Positions 55,050 to 64,000 of a DNA stretch of 64,000 bases are shown here, in pieces. The position numbers and the translations under genes were made by a program. The DNA is taken from positions 182,382 through 246,381 of the forward strand of contig DAISYQ010000001.1 of the NCBI GenBank assembly GCA_036825195.1, in the 5' to 3' direction. How positions within the stretch are numbered: position 1 is the stretch's first letter; each line of letters begins with the position of its first letter. The DNA is from UBA2210 sp036825195. Its GTDB lineage: Bacteria; Desulfobacterota; Syntrophia; Syntrophales; UBA2210. The notes beneath the pieces are model-generated. The model searched no databases. It saw only the letters and a program-made list of their open reading frames with translations, and had not been told where the DNA came from.

Positions 55050-56899
55050 TCCTGTGACCCTCCCTTGTGGGCTTGAAAATATTCGGCTATCCTGTTAGCC
55101 GCATCTTTGCCTATGCCCGGGACCGCTGCGAGTTTTTCACGAGACGCATTCGCGATGGCATCCATTTCCAAAAAGTGTGAAAGCAATGCGTTTTTTCTGG
55201 CCGTGCCGATTCCGGGAATGTCGTCCAGAACGGACTTGAAATCCCTCTTTTTCTTAACCGAACGGTGGTAGGTTACCGCAAAACGATGTGCTTCATCTCT
55301 TATTCGCTGAAGGAGCAACAACGCACGGGGATGTTTTGTCAGGTAAAGGGGATTTTTCCTGTTCTGCAGATACACCCGGTCCCTGTCTTTGGAAACCCGG
55401 GGGAATCCTTTTCCTTGGAACATGTGCGCTTCCTTCGCGAGACCGATAATATCCACCTCTTCCAATCCCAGTCCCCTAAGGACGGAAAGAGCGACGCCAA
55501 GCTGCCCTTTACCGCCGTCTACAACAATGAGATCGGGGAGGTCCGTCTTTGTTCCGTACCGTCTCTCAAGCACTTCGCGCATCATTCCGTAGTCGTCTGC
55601 ATCTTCTTTTGTCCGTATTTTGAACCGCCGGTAGCGGGATCGTTCCGGTACACCCTCGCAGAAAGAAACCATGGAACCGACAGCGTACTTTCCACCGATA
55701 TTGGATATGTCAAAGCATTCTATTCGGTGCGGCATCCGCTTCAGGAGGAGTTTTTGCGCAAGATCCTCCAGCACCCGTTTAATATCCACCTCCAGTTTTT
55801 CCTCCGCTCGAAACGCACTCTTGGCATTGGACAGCGCCATGGCAAGAAGCGCTTTTTTGTCCCCCCTCAGAGGAACGACTAGAGAAACCTTCCTCCCTCT
55901 TTTTTCAGCGAGCCACTGTTCGATGATCCGCTCATCTTCCATCCGTTCGGAAATGATAATCTCCTCGGGAATTGTCTGATCTGTATGGTAATACTGCGCC
56001 AGGAGAGACGACAGGGCATCGGGCGATTCCATCCTCGCTGTTATGAGAGGAAACCTCCTCTGGCCGATAATGGCCCCCTTTCGTATATAAATGGCGTATA
56101 CTTGGATTCTGTCCCCTTCCCTGTAGAGGCCGAAAACATCCCGATCCTTGAAGACCGTGGAAACGATCCGCTGTCTTTCCAGCGTTGCCTCAATCGCGTT
56201 GATTTTATCTCTGATCCGCGCCGCCTCCTCAAAGTCCAGTTCCTGAGAGGCTCTGTCCATCCGCAACCGGAGCTGCCGGACAAGCTTCTCACCGCGACCC
56301 TCCATAAACAGAATCGCATCCGCTACAAGCTCCCGGTATTGCGTATCTGAAATCCGGTCACAGCAGGGGGCGAGACACCGCTGTATCTGGAACTCCATGC
56401 AGGGTCTCGTCCTCGTCTTGAATTCCAGATCCTTGCATGTCCTGAGGGGAAATATGCGATGCAGGTAATAAAAGGTCTCCTTCACCGAAGAGCTTGATGA
56501 ATAGGGTCCGAAATATCGTGCTCCGTCATTTTTTAACCGCCTCACCAACCGAAAGCGGGGGAAAGCTTCTCGGGTATCGATCCGTATGCTGTAAAAATTC
56601 TTGTCATCTCTCAGATTGATATTGTACCGGGGCCGGTATTTTTTTATCAGGTTATTTTCAAGGATCAGCGCCTCTTTTTCCGTATGGGTGACAAAAAATT
56701 CGATGTCCCGTATTCTGGAAACCAGAAAGGGGATCATCCTTCGTGTATCCGTTCCCCCGAAGTATGAACGGACACGGGAGTGGAGATTCTTTGCCTTTCC
56801 GACGTAGATGACCCGGTTATCCCTGTCCTTCATGAGATACACACCCGGATGGCCGGGGGCATTGCGTACCTTTTCTTTCAGGAGATCATCCTCTGTCAT
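55046..56899 (-). CDS. uvrC: Excinuclease ABC subunit C
   Basis: Nuclease of nucleotide-excision repair, 617 residues, making both cuts around a lesion. GIY-YIG domain at the start (GVYLMKDRDNRVIYVGKAKNL), a cysteine-rich CKDLEFKTRTRPCMEFQIQ region, a UVR motif (ASQELDFEEAARIRDKI), an RNase-H-like 3'-to-5' nuclease half with FDISNIGG, and two helix-hairpin-helix motifs near the end (IPGIGTARKNALL, VPGIGKDAANRI). The ATG at 56899 overlaps the uvrB stop (ATGA). Its stop and that of hflX share the sequence TTAA. Confidence 0.95.
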   Translation of the reverse strand: MTEDDLLKEKVRNAPGHPGVYLMKDRDNRVIYVGKAKNLHSRVRSYFGGTDTRRMIPFLVSRIRDIEFFVTHTEKEALILENNLIKKYRPRYNINLRDDKNFYSIRIDTREAFPRFRLVRRLKNDGARYFGPYSSSSSVKETFYYLHRIFPLRTCKDLEFKTRTRPCMEFQIQRCLAPCCDRISDTQYRELVADAILFMEGRGEKLVRQLRLRMDRASQELDFEEAARIRDKINAIEATLERQRIVSTVFKDRDVFGLYREGDRIQVYAIYIRKGAIIGQRRFPLITARMESPDALSSLLAQYYHTDQTIPEEIIISERMEDERIIEQWLAEKRGRKVSLVVPLRGDKKALLAMALSNAKSAFRAEEKLEVDIKRVLEDLAQKLLLKRMPHRIECFDISNIGGKYAVGSMVSFCEGVPERSRYRRFKIRTKEDADDYGMMREVLERRYGTKTDLPDLIVVDGGKGQLGVALSVLRGLGLEEVDIIGLAKEAHMFQGKGFPRVSKDRDRVYLQNRKNPLYLTKHPRALLLLQRIRDEAHRFAVTYHRSVKKKRDFKSVLDDIPGIGTARKNALLSHFLEMDAIANASREKLAAVPGIGKDAANRIAEYFQAHKGGSQD

Positions 56900-58893
56900 T
56901 CCCACAATCCGATCTCTGCCTCCATACGCGACAGTTCCTTAATCTCATCTCTGATTCGTGCCGCCCTTTCAAATTCGAGCTTTTTGGCGGCTCGTTTCAT
57001 CTCTCCCTCGAGCTTTTTGATCATGGCGGGAATATCACCGGATACATACGCCTCCACCTTCTCCTCCACGCTGACGGTAATATAATCCGCTTCATAAATG
57101 GAACTCAAAAGATCGCTTATCTCCTTCTTGACAGATTCCGGCGTGATATGGTGTTCCTCATTAAACTTCTGTTGTATCTGCCTTCTTCTTCTCGTCTCGT
57201 CAAGACAGGACTGAATGGCCTTTGTAATCCTGTCCGCATACATGATGACCTGGCCCTTGACGTTTCTTGCCGTCCTCCCGCTCGTCTGTATAAGCGAGCG
57301 CTCGGAACGAAGGAATCCCTCCTTGTCGGCGTCAAGGATTGCCACGAGAGATACTTCGGGGATATCGAGCCCCTCTCTGAGGAGATTTATTCCAATAAGG
57401 GTGTCATACTTTCCCATCCGAAGGTCCCGTATGATCGCAACCCGTTCGAGCGTGTCGATATCGGAGTGAAGGTACGCCACTTTCATCCCGAGATCATGAT
57501 AGTGCTCCGTGAGATTTTCCGCCATCCTCTTTGTCAGCGTGGTCACCAGTACGCGATCCCCCTGCTTGACCCGTTTGTTGATTTCTCCGAATAGATCGTC
57601 CACCTGATTGGCAACCGGTCTGATCATTATTTCCGGGTCCATAAGTCCGGTAGGGCGAATGATCTGTTCCGCAACGACGCCGGCGGCCTTCTTCAGCTCA
57701 TACTCCGCCGGGGTGGCCGATATATAGAGTCTCTGGTTCGGAAAGGTCTCATATTCCTTAAAGGTAAGGGGCCGGTTATCGAGGGCGGAGGGCAGACGGA
57801 ATCCATACTCTACGAGGGTTTCCTTCCGCGATCGATCCCCCCGGTACATGGCGTTTATCTGTGGAATCGTGGCATGACTCTCATCAATGATTACGAGGGC
57901 ATCCTTGGGAAGGTATTCCATCAGCGTGGGTGGCGGCTCCCCCGTCATACGTCCCGTGAGATGACGGGAATAATTTTCAATTCCCTGGCAGTACCCCATC
58001 TCCTCCATCATCTCCAGGTCGAACAGCGTTCTCTGTTCAAGGCGCTGTGCCTCCAAGAGTTTGTCCCGCGATCTCAGGCTGTCAAGACGCAATGCCAACT
58101 CCTCACGTATGGCGGCAAGGGCTCTCGTCATGGTGTCTCGTGTCGTCACATAGTGGCTTGACGGATATATGGAAGTACTGCTGAGTCTGCTCAAGGCTTT
58201 TCCCCGGAGGGGGTCCACAAGGGATATGGATTCAATGACATCACCGAAAAAATCCACCCGTATCGCCTGCTCCTCTTCATAGGCAGGAAAAATTTCCACC
58301 ACGTCTCCACGGACGCGAAAAGTGCCTCGATGAAAATCTATATCATTGCGCTCATACTGAATCTCCACCAGTTTCCTCAGCAGTTGATCTCTTTCGATCT
58401 CCATATCCTTTTCAAGAGATATCTGCATATCGGCATATTTATCCGGAGCGCCTATTCCATAGATGCATGATACACTGGCCACAACAATCACGTCTCTCCT
58501 CTCCAACAGCGAGCGGGTGGCGGAATGGCGCATCTTGTCTATCCGGTCGTTTATGGAGGAATCTTTCTCAATATATGTGTCGGTGCTGGGCACATAGGCT
58601 TCCGGCTGGTAGTAGTCATAGTAACTGACAAAATATTCAACGGCATTCTGAGGAAAGAGCACTTTGAATTCATTGTAGAGTTGCGCCGCCAGGGTCTTGT
58701 TATGGGCGATGACAAGAGAGGGTTTCTGTGTCGCCTCAATAACATTCGCGATGGTAAAGGTCTTGCCGGAACCGGTAACTCCGAGAAGCACCTGGTGCTC
58801 CAATCCTTTTTCAATACCACGTACCAGATCTGCTATTGCTCGCGGCTGATCTCCCTGTGGTGTAAAATCGGTTATTATCTTAAGAGGTTCCAC
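56896..58893 (-). CDS. uvrB: Excinuclease ABC subunit B
   Basis: Damage-verifying helicase-like subunit of nucleotide-excision repair, 665 residues from the GTG at 58893, preceded by GGGGAG; the frame is open 22 codons upstream to an ATG at 58959, which gives an atypical basic N-terminus. Walker A is GVTGSGKT, the beta-hairpin YYDYYQPEAYVPSTDTYIEKD segment is conserved (as YYDYYQPEAY), DESHATIPQ is motif II, and a C-terminal UVR motif (KLEFERAARIRDEI) ends the protein. Coupled to uvrC by a four-base overlap. Confidence 0.95.
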   Translation of the reverse strand: MEPLKIITDFTPQGDQPRAIADLVRGIEKGLEHQVLLGVTGSGKTFTIANVIEATQKPSLVIAHNKTLAAQLYNEFKVLFPQNAVEYFVSYYDYYQPEAYVPSTDTYIEKDSSINDRIDKMRHSATRSLLERRDVIVVASVSCIYGIGAPDKYADMQISLEKDMEIERDQLLRKLVEIQYERNDIDFHRGTFRVRGDVVEIFPAYEEEQAIRVDFFGDVIESISLVDPLRGKALSRLSSTSIYPSSHYVTTRDTMTRALAAIREELALRLDSLRSRDKLLEAQRLEQRTLFDLEMMEEMGYCQGIENYSRHLTGRMTGEPPPTLMEYLPKDALVIIDESHATIPQINAMYRGDRSRKETLVEYGFRLPSALDNRPLTFKEYETFPNQRLYISATPAEYELKKAAGVVAEQIIRPTGLMDPEIMIRPVANQVDDLFGEINKRVKQGDRVLVTTLTKRMAENLTEHYHDLGMKVAYLHSDIDTLERVAIIRDLRMGKYDTLIGINLLREGLDIPEVSLVAILDADKEGFLRSERSLIQTSGRTARNVKGQVIMYADRITKAIQSCLDETRRRRQIQQKFNEEHHITPESVKKEISDLLSSIYEADYITVSVEEKVEAYVSGDIPAMIKKLEGEMKRAAKKLEFERAARIRDEIKELSRMEAEIGLWE

Positions 58894-59275
58894 TCCATAC
58901 TCCCCGGATGTATAAGCGTTCTTGCGTGCCCTCGCCGTGCGGGCCAAAATGATGCCCATATGATCGTTGTACAGGAAACCCTCTCACTAAGTTACCCTTT
59001 TTGTCAATATATTGATGGATTCCTTACCAATAACGAAACGGTTCATTACATGGGCACCAGGCTCGGGCCAGGTTTCTGCCGGTTTCTATTACGAACGAAG
59101 AGGTGACAAACAATGCGGTGCCTTTGATATGTTGACTTTTTTTCACGGGAACGATAATCTATAAAATAGGTAACGGATTTGATTGCCCTATCTTCTCTTT
59201 TCCCGGCCATTCGTGGGAGAATATGAGGTGTGGCAACCCTGAATCGATCCTATTTACGAAAGTTTATTAAAACCA
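58894..59275. other. Divergent region between uvrB and the CNNM/CBS genes
   Basis: About 380 bases without a gene. On the plus strand, TTGACT (59132-59137) with a 15-base spacer and GATAAT (59153-59158) is a candidate promoter for the CNNM/CBS operon, leaving a leader of about 110 bases. I found no clear promoter for uvrB and no SOS box. Confidence 0.4.
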
Positions 59276-60544
59276 TTGGAATACGATCTTATCTTCAAGC
59301 TGATCCTTTTGGTTGTTCTCATCGTCCTATCGGGATTTTTTTCCGGTTCAGAGGCGTCGTTATTCTCCCTGTCTTCCTTGCATTTATATAAAATGAAAGA
59401 GGATCGCATCCCCTTTGCGTCATCCGTCAAAAAACTGCTGGGACGCCCCAGAAGGCTTCTCGTCACTATCCTTACAGGAAATGAGTCCGTCAATATCGCC
59501 ATCGCCGCCCTGACGACATCCGTCTCAATTTATCTCTTCGGAACTGAAGGGAAATGGATCGCCATAGCCGTTGCAAGTGTCGCGCTCATTATTTTCGGTG
59601 AAGCGATCCCCAAAAACCTTGCGATCGTCAATTCCATGAGATTTTCCAGCGCCGTTGCACTGCCACTGGTCCTGCTGACCACCCTGCTCCGTCCGGTGGT
59701 ATGGTCAATCGAAAAGATATCAGACCTCTTTGTATTTCTCTTCGGTAGGGAGAAGCAGGGAGATGAAAAGGCGCTGACCGAAGACACCTTCAAGGCACTG
59801 GTTGACGCAGGCCATCAGGAGGGGGCACTGGAAGAATCCCAGAAGGACCTGATCCACGAGGTATTCAAACTCGCCGACACGAGGGTGTCGGAGATCATGG
59901 TTCCGAGAGTCGACATGTTCTGCCTGCCGGTATCCATGAATATACAGGAAATAGAGCAGGAAGTCATTCGTGAACGCGTATCCAGGATACCTGTCTACGG
60001 AACGGACAGGGACAATATTCTGGGTGTTCTCCATGCAAAACATCTGCTATCAGAAGTGGCAAAGAAACAGAAGAGGAGTGGATGGCAGCACCTCATTACG
60101 AAACCCTATTTCGTTCCCACGGAAAAGAGGGCGGATAGAATGCTCCGGGATTTTCAGCGGAGAAGTCTCCAGATAGCTATCGTGGTCGACGAGTACGGCG
60201 GAGTGGCCGGGCTTATAACACTGAATGACATACTCAGGAACCTGTTCGTGGATATCTATGAAGATCCCAGTCAAACCCGAGAAATGTTTTACCGGATCAG
60301 TGAAGATGCGTTTGTGGTATCCGGTATGATGGATATTGATGATTTCAATGAGCTTGTAGATATTCCTATTACAACGGAGGAGTTCGATACAGTGGGAGGG
60401 TTCGTGTTTCATCTCTTTGGACAACTCCCGGCGGAGGGTGAGGAAATATCGGTACCACCCTATACCTTAAGGGTGGAAAAGATCGATAAGGCGAGGATCA
60501 TGAGCATACGCGTCACAAAGCGCGAGGAATCCAACGATGACTGA
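59276..60544 (+). CDS. CNNM/CBS-domain membrane protein (HlyC/CorC family), first copy
   Basis: Membrane protein of 422 residues with the DUF21 (CNNM) domain, two CBS domains and a CorC/HlyC C-terminal domain. DUF21 begins FSGFFSGSEASLFSL-like (SGFFSGSEASLFSLSSL) with about four helices to residue 150; CBS domains follow around 200-330 (VSEIMVPRVDM, VVDEYGGVAGLITLND). Members are linked to magnesium or cobalt efflux. The TTG at 59276 is the only canonical start downstream of the TGA at 59240; no ribosome site is visible, so initiation is uncertain. It overlaps the next gene by eight bases. Confidence 0.88.
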   Translation: MEYDLIFKLILLVVLIVLSGFFSGSEASLFSLSSLHLYKMKEDRIPFASSVKKLLGRPRRLLVTILTGNESVNIAIAALTTSVSIYLFGTEGKWIAIAVASVALIIFGEAIPKNLAIVNSMRFSSAVALPLVLLTTLLRPVVWSIEKISDLFVFLFGREKQGDEKALTEDTFKALVDAGHQEGALEESQKDLIHEVFKLADTRVSEIMVPRVDMFCLPVSMNIQEIEQEVIRERVSRIPVYGTDRDNILGVLHAKHLLSEVAKKQKRSGWQHLITKPYFVPTEKRADRMLRDFQRRSLQIAIVVDEYGGVAGLITLNDILRNLFVDIYEDPSQTREMFYRISEDAFVVSGMMDIDDFNELVDIPITTEEFDTVGGFVFHLFGQLPAEGEEISVPPYTLRVEKIDKARIMSIRVTKREESNDD

Positions 60545-61841
60545 TCTCTTCTTCATCATTCCCATTCTCATATTCCTCTTCCTGGAAGGGCTCTTCTCCG
60601 GTGGAGAACTCTCTCTGGTAGCATGTGATATCAATATCATGAGACATAAGGCTAGGAAGGGATCACGTTCTGCAGCCATGGCGTTGAAACTGATGGAACG
60701 ACCGGAATGGTTCCTGGCTACAACACTGATCGGGACGAATCTCTGCGCCGTCAGCAACACCGCTCTCACCACGGCTCTGTTGATATCTCACTTCGGAATC
60801 GAAACGGGGGAACTCCTCTCCATCATCATCATGATACCCCTCATCCTGACTGTGGGAGAGGTGATACCGAAAAGCATCTTCCAACAGAATGCGGATCGGA
60901 TGGCGCCTAAGATTTCATGGTTCATATGGGCCGCTTCGTGGATTTTATATCCCGCCGTTTTTATACTCTCAAGAATCTCTCACAGGGTCCTTACCGCCTT
61001 CTCAGGGAAGAAGGATCTCTCATATGCGTCCTATATTACGAAGGACGGACTGGAATTACTCCTGCGGGAAGAACAAAGCGGGGATATTATGAGGTCGGAA
61101 AAGGAAATGATACAGAGAATCTTTGATTTTTCCGACTCCACAGTCGATCAGATCATGGTACCCCTCTCCAATGTAACCGTTGTTCCGTCACAAATGACCA
61201 TCAGCGAGGCCACCCCTATCATTATCGACAAGGGATACTCCCAGATTCCTGTATTCAGTGACAAAGCATATAACATCATCGGCATATTACATACTTTTGA
61301 TATCCTAGAGGCCCTCCTCAGAAAAGACCAGGGGATCCTTTCCCCGGAAGAACTGCATGTTGAAGAATTTACAAAGAAGAATGTCCTGTACATACCCGAA
61401 ACGAAACTGGCAAAGGAACTCTTCTTTGAACTTCAGAACCGGAGAGAACATATGGCCGTCATTGTTGACGAATACGGCGGCGCTGTCGGGATAATTACCC
61501 TTGAAGACATCCTTGAAGAGATCGTCGGTGAAATCGAAGACGAGTACCACAATGACGGCACGATACTGTACAGACAGGTCGGGCAAGGAAGATACCTCTT
61601 CGATGCACAGGTAAAGATAGACACCATCCGCAATCTGTTGCCCGTTAAAATTCCCGCGGGCGATTATGAAACTCTCGGTGGTTTTCTATTGTACAAAATG
61701 GGTCGCATTCCCATGAGAAGAGATATTTTCAGGCATGAGACGATCACCTTCGTCATCGAGGACGCCGATATGAAAACGATTCGTGAAGTACTGGTCATAC
61801 TCCCCCCCGGTGTGGATCTGCACCGGCAGAAAGGCACGTAG
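60537..61841 (+). CDS. CNNM/CBS-domain membrane protein (HlyC/CorC family), second copy
   Basis: Paralogue of the gene before it, 434 residues, same domain order: DUF21 membrane domain (FLEGLFSGGELSLVACD), CBS pair (VDQIMVPLSNV, VIVDEYGGAVGIITLEDILEEIVGEIEDEY) and a C-terminal CorC/HlyC domain with YETLGGFLLYKMGRIP. Start ATG at 60537 inside the end of the upstream gene, so coupled. Tandem pairs may form a heteromeric complex; function in divalent-cation transport is known for the family only. glmU-like follows immediately. Confidence 0.88.
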   Translation: MTDLFFIIPILIFLFLEGLFSGGELSLVACDINIMRHKARKGSRSAAMALKLMERPEWFLATTLIGTNLCAVSNTALTTALLISHFGIETGELLSIIIMIPLILTVGEVIPKSIFQQNADRMAPKISWFIWAASWILYPAVFILSRISHRVLTAFSGKKDLSYASYITKDGLELLLREEQSGDIMRSEKEMIQRIFDFSDSTVDQIMVPLSNVTVVPSQMTISEATPIIIDKGYSQIPVFSDKAYNIIGILHTFDILEALLRKDQGILSPEELHVEEFTKKNVLYIPETKLAKELFFELQNRREHMAVIVDEYGGAVGIITLEDILEEIVGEIEDEYHNDGTILYRQVGQGRYLFDAQVKIDTIRNLLPVKIPAGDYETLGGFLLYKMGRIPMRRDIFRHETITFVIEDADMKTIREVLVILPPGVDLHRQKGT

Positions 61842-62597
61842 ATGCAAAGAAAAAATCTGGCTACCATTATCCTCGCCGCCGGCAAGGGCACACGGATGAA
61901 ATCCGATCTGGCGAAAGTGCTGCACCCGATCTGCGGGAAACCCATGTTATGGTATGTGGTCGACCTTTCCCAAAGACTCGGCTCGGAAAAGACCGTTGCT
62001 GTCATAGGGCATCAGGCGGAGGTTATCAAAGAAACTTTCAGGAGTCATGATCTGATCTATGCCTATCAGAAAGAACAGCTTGGAACCGCCCACGCCGTGC
62101 TCCAGGCCAAAGATGCCCTGCTCCATTTCGATGGAGATGTACTGATTCTGTGCGGGGATGTACCCCTGCTTCTTCCCTCCACGATAGAGCATCTTCTGGC
62201 AGAGCACCAATCCTGCAACAACGCCATCACGGTAATGACCGCTCTTCTGAACGACCCCGGAAGTTATGGAAGGGTCGTAAAGAACGCAGAGGGAGATGTC
62301 GTGAAGATCGTCGAGGCCCGTGACGCCGATCCAGAGGAAAAGAAGATACGGGAAATAAACACGGGCATTTACTGCGTCGACAGCATCTTCCTGTTCGAGG
62401 CCGTACTAAAGATTGACAACAACAATGCCCAGAAGGAATATTACTTTACCGACATCTTCGAGATTGCCCACAGAGAACATCGCAAGACCGGATCATATAT
62501 TATTGATGAACCCTCCGAAGCCATGGGAATCAATACTCCTGATGACCTGAGGACGGCACAGAAAATCATGGTGAACAGATCATCCCGGGAACCGTAA
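61842..62597 (+). CDS. GlmU-type nucleotidyltransferase, stand-alone pyrophosphorylase domain
   Basis: Sugar-1-phosphate nucleotidyltransferase, 251 residues. The nucleotide loop LAAGKGTRMKSD (11-22), KVLHPICGKPML, the uridine-binding QLGTAHAV and CGDVPLL, and EINTGIYC match the uridylyltransferase half of GlmU. The left-handed beta-helix acetyltransferase half (about 200 further residues) is absent, and the DNA after the stop shows no remnant of it. So it would make UDP-GlcNAc from GlcNAc-1-phosphate, or another UDP-sugar. The ATG directly follows the TAG of the upstream gene. Confidence 0.85.
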   Translation: MQRKNLATIILAAGKGTRMKSDLAKVLHPICGKPMLWYVVDLSQRLGSEKTVAVIGHQAEVIKETFRSHDLIYAYQKEQLGTAHAVLQAKDALLHFDGDVLILCGDVPLLLPSTIEHLLAEHQSCNNAITVMTALLNDPGSYGRVVKNAEGDVVKIVEARDADPEEKKIREINTGIYCVDSIFLFEAVLKIDNNNAQKEYYFTDIFEIAHREHRKTGSYIIDEPSEAMGINTPDDLRTAQKIMVNRSSREP

Positions 62598-62675
62598 CAG
62601 GGATGGCCTGCTGTCTTTTTTCGCGCATGCTTTCTGAGTTTTTCTATATTTGTTTCTCTTGGGCGTAATTTGAGA

Positions 62676-62704
62676 TTGACATCAAACAGGGGAATTGTTA
62701 GGTA
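62676..62704 (+). promoter_or_regulatory. ppsA promoter candidate
   Basis: TTGACA (62676-62681), a 17-base spacer and TAGGTA (62699-62704). Transcription would start near 62711, about 38 bases before the ppsA ATG. Confidence 0.45.
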
Positions 62705-62748
62705 AACGAGTTTTTAAAAATTGAACGTTCTTTGCGAGGAGGAGTACC

Positions 62749-64000
62749 ATGGAAGCCAAGAAACTCGTGCTCTGGTTTACCGAAATAGAATTGGGGGATA
62801 TTCCACAGGTAGGAGGGAAAAATGCATCTCTGGGTGAGATGTTCCGGGAACTGCCCCCCAAGGGAGTCAATATACCGGATGGATTTGCCGTAACCGCCGA
62901 TGCCTATCGGTATCTTCTGGAGTCCGCCGGAATAAAATCCGAGATGGAACATATTCTTTCCGATCTGGATACCCACGATATGCACAATCTCAGCGAGAAA
63001 GGGGAGAAAATCCGATCTCTTATCTATAATGCCCCGATGCCCGAAGATCTCAACAGGGCAATCCTCGAAGCCTACGGGAAACTCTGCCAGGAATACGGAG
63101 TAGATACCGATGTGGCCGTTCGGTCTTCCGCGACAGCCGAAGACCTGCCGGATGCGAGTTTCGCCGGACAGCAGGAGACATACCTCAACATCAGGGGGAA
63201 CGATGGGTTGATCGATGCCTGCAAGCGCTGTTTCGCCTCCCTTTTCACCAACCGGGCCATCTCGTACCGGGAGGACAAGAACTTTGATCATATGTCGGTC
63301 GCACTCTCCATCGGCGTCCAAAAAATGGTACGTTCCGATCTGGCGGCCTCCGGTGTTATCTTCTCAATCGATACGGAATCAGGATTCAAAGATGCCATCC
63401 TCCTTACCGGTTCATACGGTCTGGGGGAACTGGTTGTACAGGGCACGGTGAACCCCGACGAATTCTATGTCTTCAAACCGACTCTCAAGACCGGTTTCAA
63501 ACCGATCGTCCAGAAGAAACTGGGCACCAAAGAGGTCAAGATGATCTACGCAACGGGGAAGGAAGAGCCCGTTGAGATCGTCCCGGTCCCGGAGGATGAA
63601 CGGAAGCAGTTCTGTATCACGGAGGACGAGATTCTGAAGCTTGCCCAGTGGACAACCATCATCGAGGATCATTACTCCGCACAGGCCGGGTACTTCAAAC
63701 CCATGGATATCGAATGGGGGAAAGACGGTCGCACCGGTGAGCTCTTCATCCTGCAGGCCCGCCCCGAGACCGTTCAGTCGCAGAAGGATGCCAATGTCCT
63801 GGAAAACTTCAGACTTTCCGAGACGGGGAAAGTCCTCGTGACGGGGACGGCGGTCGGCTCAAAGATCGGCTCGGGCCCGGCGCATGTCATAGAGAGCGTT
63901 AACGAGATCAGAGAATTCAAAAAGGGCGAGGTCCTCATCACCGATATGACCGACCCCGACTGGGAACCGATCATGAAGATCGCCGCTGCCATCGTGACGA
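62749..64000 (+). CDS. ppsA: Phosphoenolpyruvate synthase (5' part, cut by window end)
   Basis: First 417 residues of a PEP synthase (pyruvate, water dikinase), which makes PEP from pyruvate and ATP for gluconeogenesis. The ATP-grasp domain shows VGGKNASLGEM near the start, VAVRSSATAEDLPDASFAGQ, GSYGLGELVVQG, and LQARPETVQ. The start of the phosphohistidine domain follows (VLVTGTAVGSKIGSGPA). The window ends just before the expected catalytic-His segment. GAGGAGG precedes the ATG at 62749. The gene runs on past 64000, so no stop is seen. Fits a cell growing on acids through acetyl-CoA and pyruvate. Confidence 0.92.
   Translation, partial: MEAKKLVLWFTEIELGDIPQVGGKNASLGEMFRELPPKGVNIPDGFAVTADAYRYLLESAGIKSEMEHILSDLDTHDMHNLSEKGEKIRSLIYNAPMPEDLNRAILEAYGKLCQEYGVDTDVAVRSSATAEDLPDASFAGQQETYLNIRGNDGLIDACKRCFASLFTNRAISYREDKNFDHMSVALSIGVQKMVRSDLAASGVIFSIDTESGFKDAILLTGSYGLGELVVQGTVNPDEFYVFKPTLKTGFKPIVQKKLGTKEVKMIYATGKEEPVEIVPVPEDERKQFCITEDEILKLAQWTTIIEDHYSAQAGYFKPMDIEWGKDGRTGELFILQARPETVQSQKDANVLENFRLSETGKVLVTGTAVGSKIGSGPAHVIESVNEIREFKKGEVLITDMTDPDWEPIMKIAAAIVT

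Noticed and set aside
57293..57305. Second copy of the GCGAGCGCTCG palindrome
   Set aside because: It lies inside the uvrB coding sequence, far from any start site, and its bases are explained by conserved codons.
1..64000. tRNA genes, CRISPR arrays, insertion sequences
   Set aside because: Scanning by eye found no tRNA T-arm context, no regularly spaced repeats and no transposase-like protein; a covariance search could still find something I missed.

Overview
The window is a chromosomal stretch of about 50% G+C, densely coded, with no tRNA, rRNA, insertion sequence, CRISPR array or prophage gene that I could recognise. The gene set suggests an anaerobic deltaproteobacterium (Desulfobacterota), most like a syntrophic or sulfate-reducing fatty-acid or aromatic-acid degrader: three acyl-CoA ligases plus an AMP-forming acetyl-CoA synthetase, two acyl-CoA dehydrogenases, two electron-transfer-flavoprotein (ETF) pairs, a membrane ETF-linked Fe-S oxidoreductase, a thiolase/hydroxyacyl-CoA dehydrogenase/enoyl-CoA hydratase operon, PEP synthase, and a Tat system. 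The taxonomic call is inference from gene content only.

Region by region. (1) 66-7868: a divergent catabolic cassette. A minus-strand operon (acyl-CoA ligase, phosphotriesterase-like lactonase, ACAD10/11-type kinase, ACAD10/11-type dehydrogenase, TetR regulator) faces a plus-strand etfBA pair across a promoter region with a CGAGCGCTCG palindrome. It looks like a route for opening a lactone, making the CoA ester, phosphorylating a 4-hydroxyacyl-CoA and eliminating the phosphate. (2) 8066-13908: housekeeping genes ssb, uppP, ftsK, rimO, ubiE/menG. (3) 13909-16090: a small AT-richer accessory segment with a HEPN-like (Swt1-type) gene. (4) 16091-18624: ilvBN behind a complete attenuator (promoter, Val/Leu-rich leader peptide, competing hairpins). 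(5) 18640-27388: PBP1A, tatC, tatA/B, gatCAB, mtnA and a HAD phosphatase. (6) 27465-32704: groEL/groES, a metallo-beta-lactamase-fold hydrolase, a Na/phosphate symporter and folD.

(7) 32927-40058: beta-oxidation. A C-terminally truncated acyl-CoA ligase, then thiolase, 3-hydroxyacyl-CoA dehydrogenase and enoyl-CoA hydratase under a promoter with a palindrome between -35 and -10; then a 1.27-kb gap that ends in a decayed copy of the hydratase 3' end; then an acyl-CoA dehydrogenase. (8) 40156-45043: long-form cofactor-independent phosphoglycerate mutase, flavodoxin, alpha/beta hydrolase, long-chain acyl-CoA ligase. (9) 45289-51426: acs, etfB, etfA and the membrane Fe-S oxidoreductase, the likely electron outlet for the acyl-CoA dehydrogenases. 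(10) 52002-64000: an outer-membrane porin, hflX (apparently started at AUA), uvrC, uvrB, two CNNM/CBS proteins, a GlmU-type nucleotidyltransferase and the 5' part of ppsA, which runs off the window.

The points most worth a second look are the putative 4-hydroxyacid/lactone cassette with its operator, the ilv attenuator, the AUA start of hflX, the operator inside the thiolase promoter, and the HEPN-like orphan gene.
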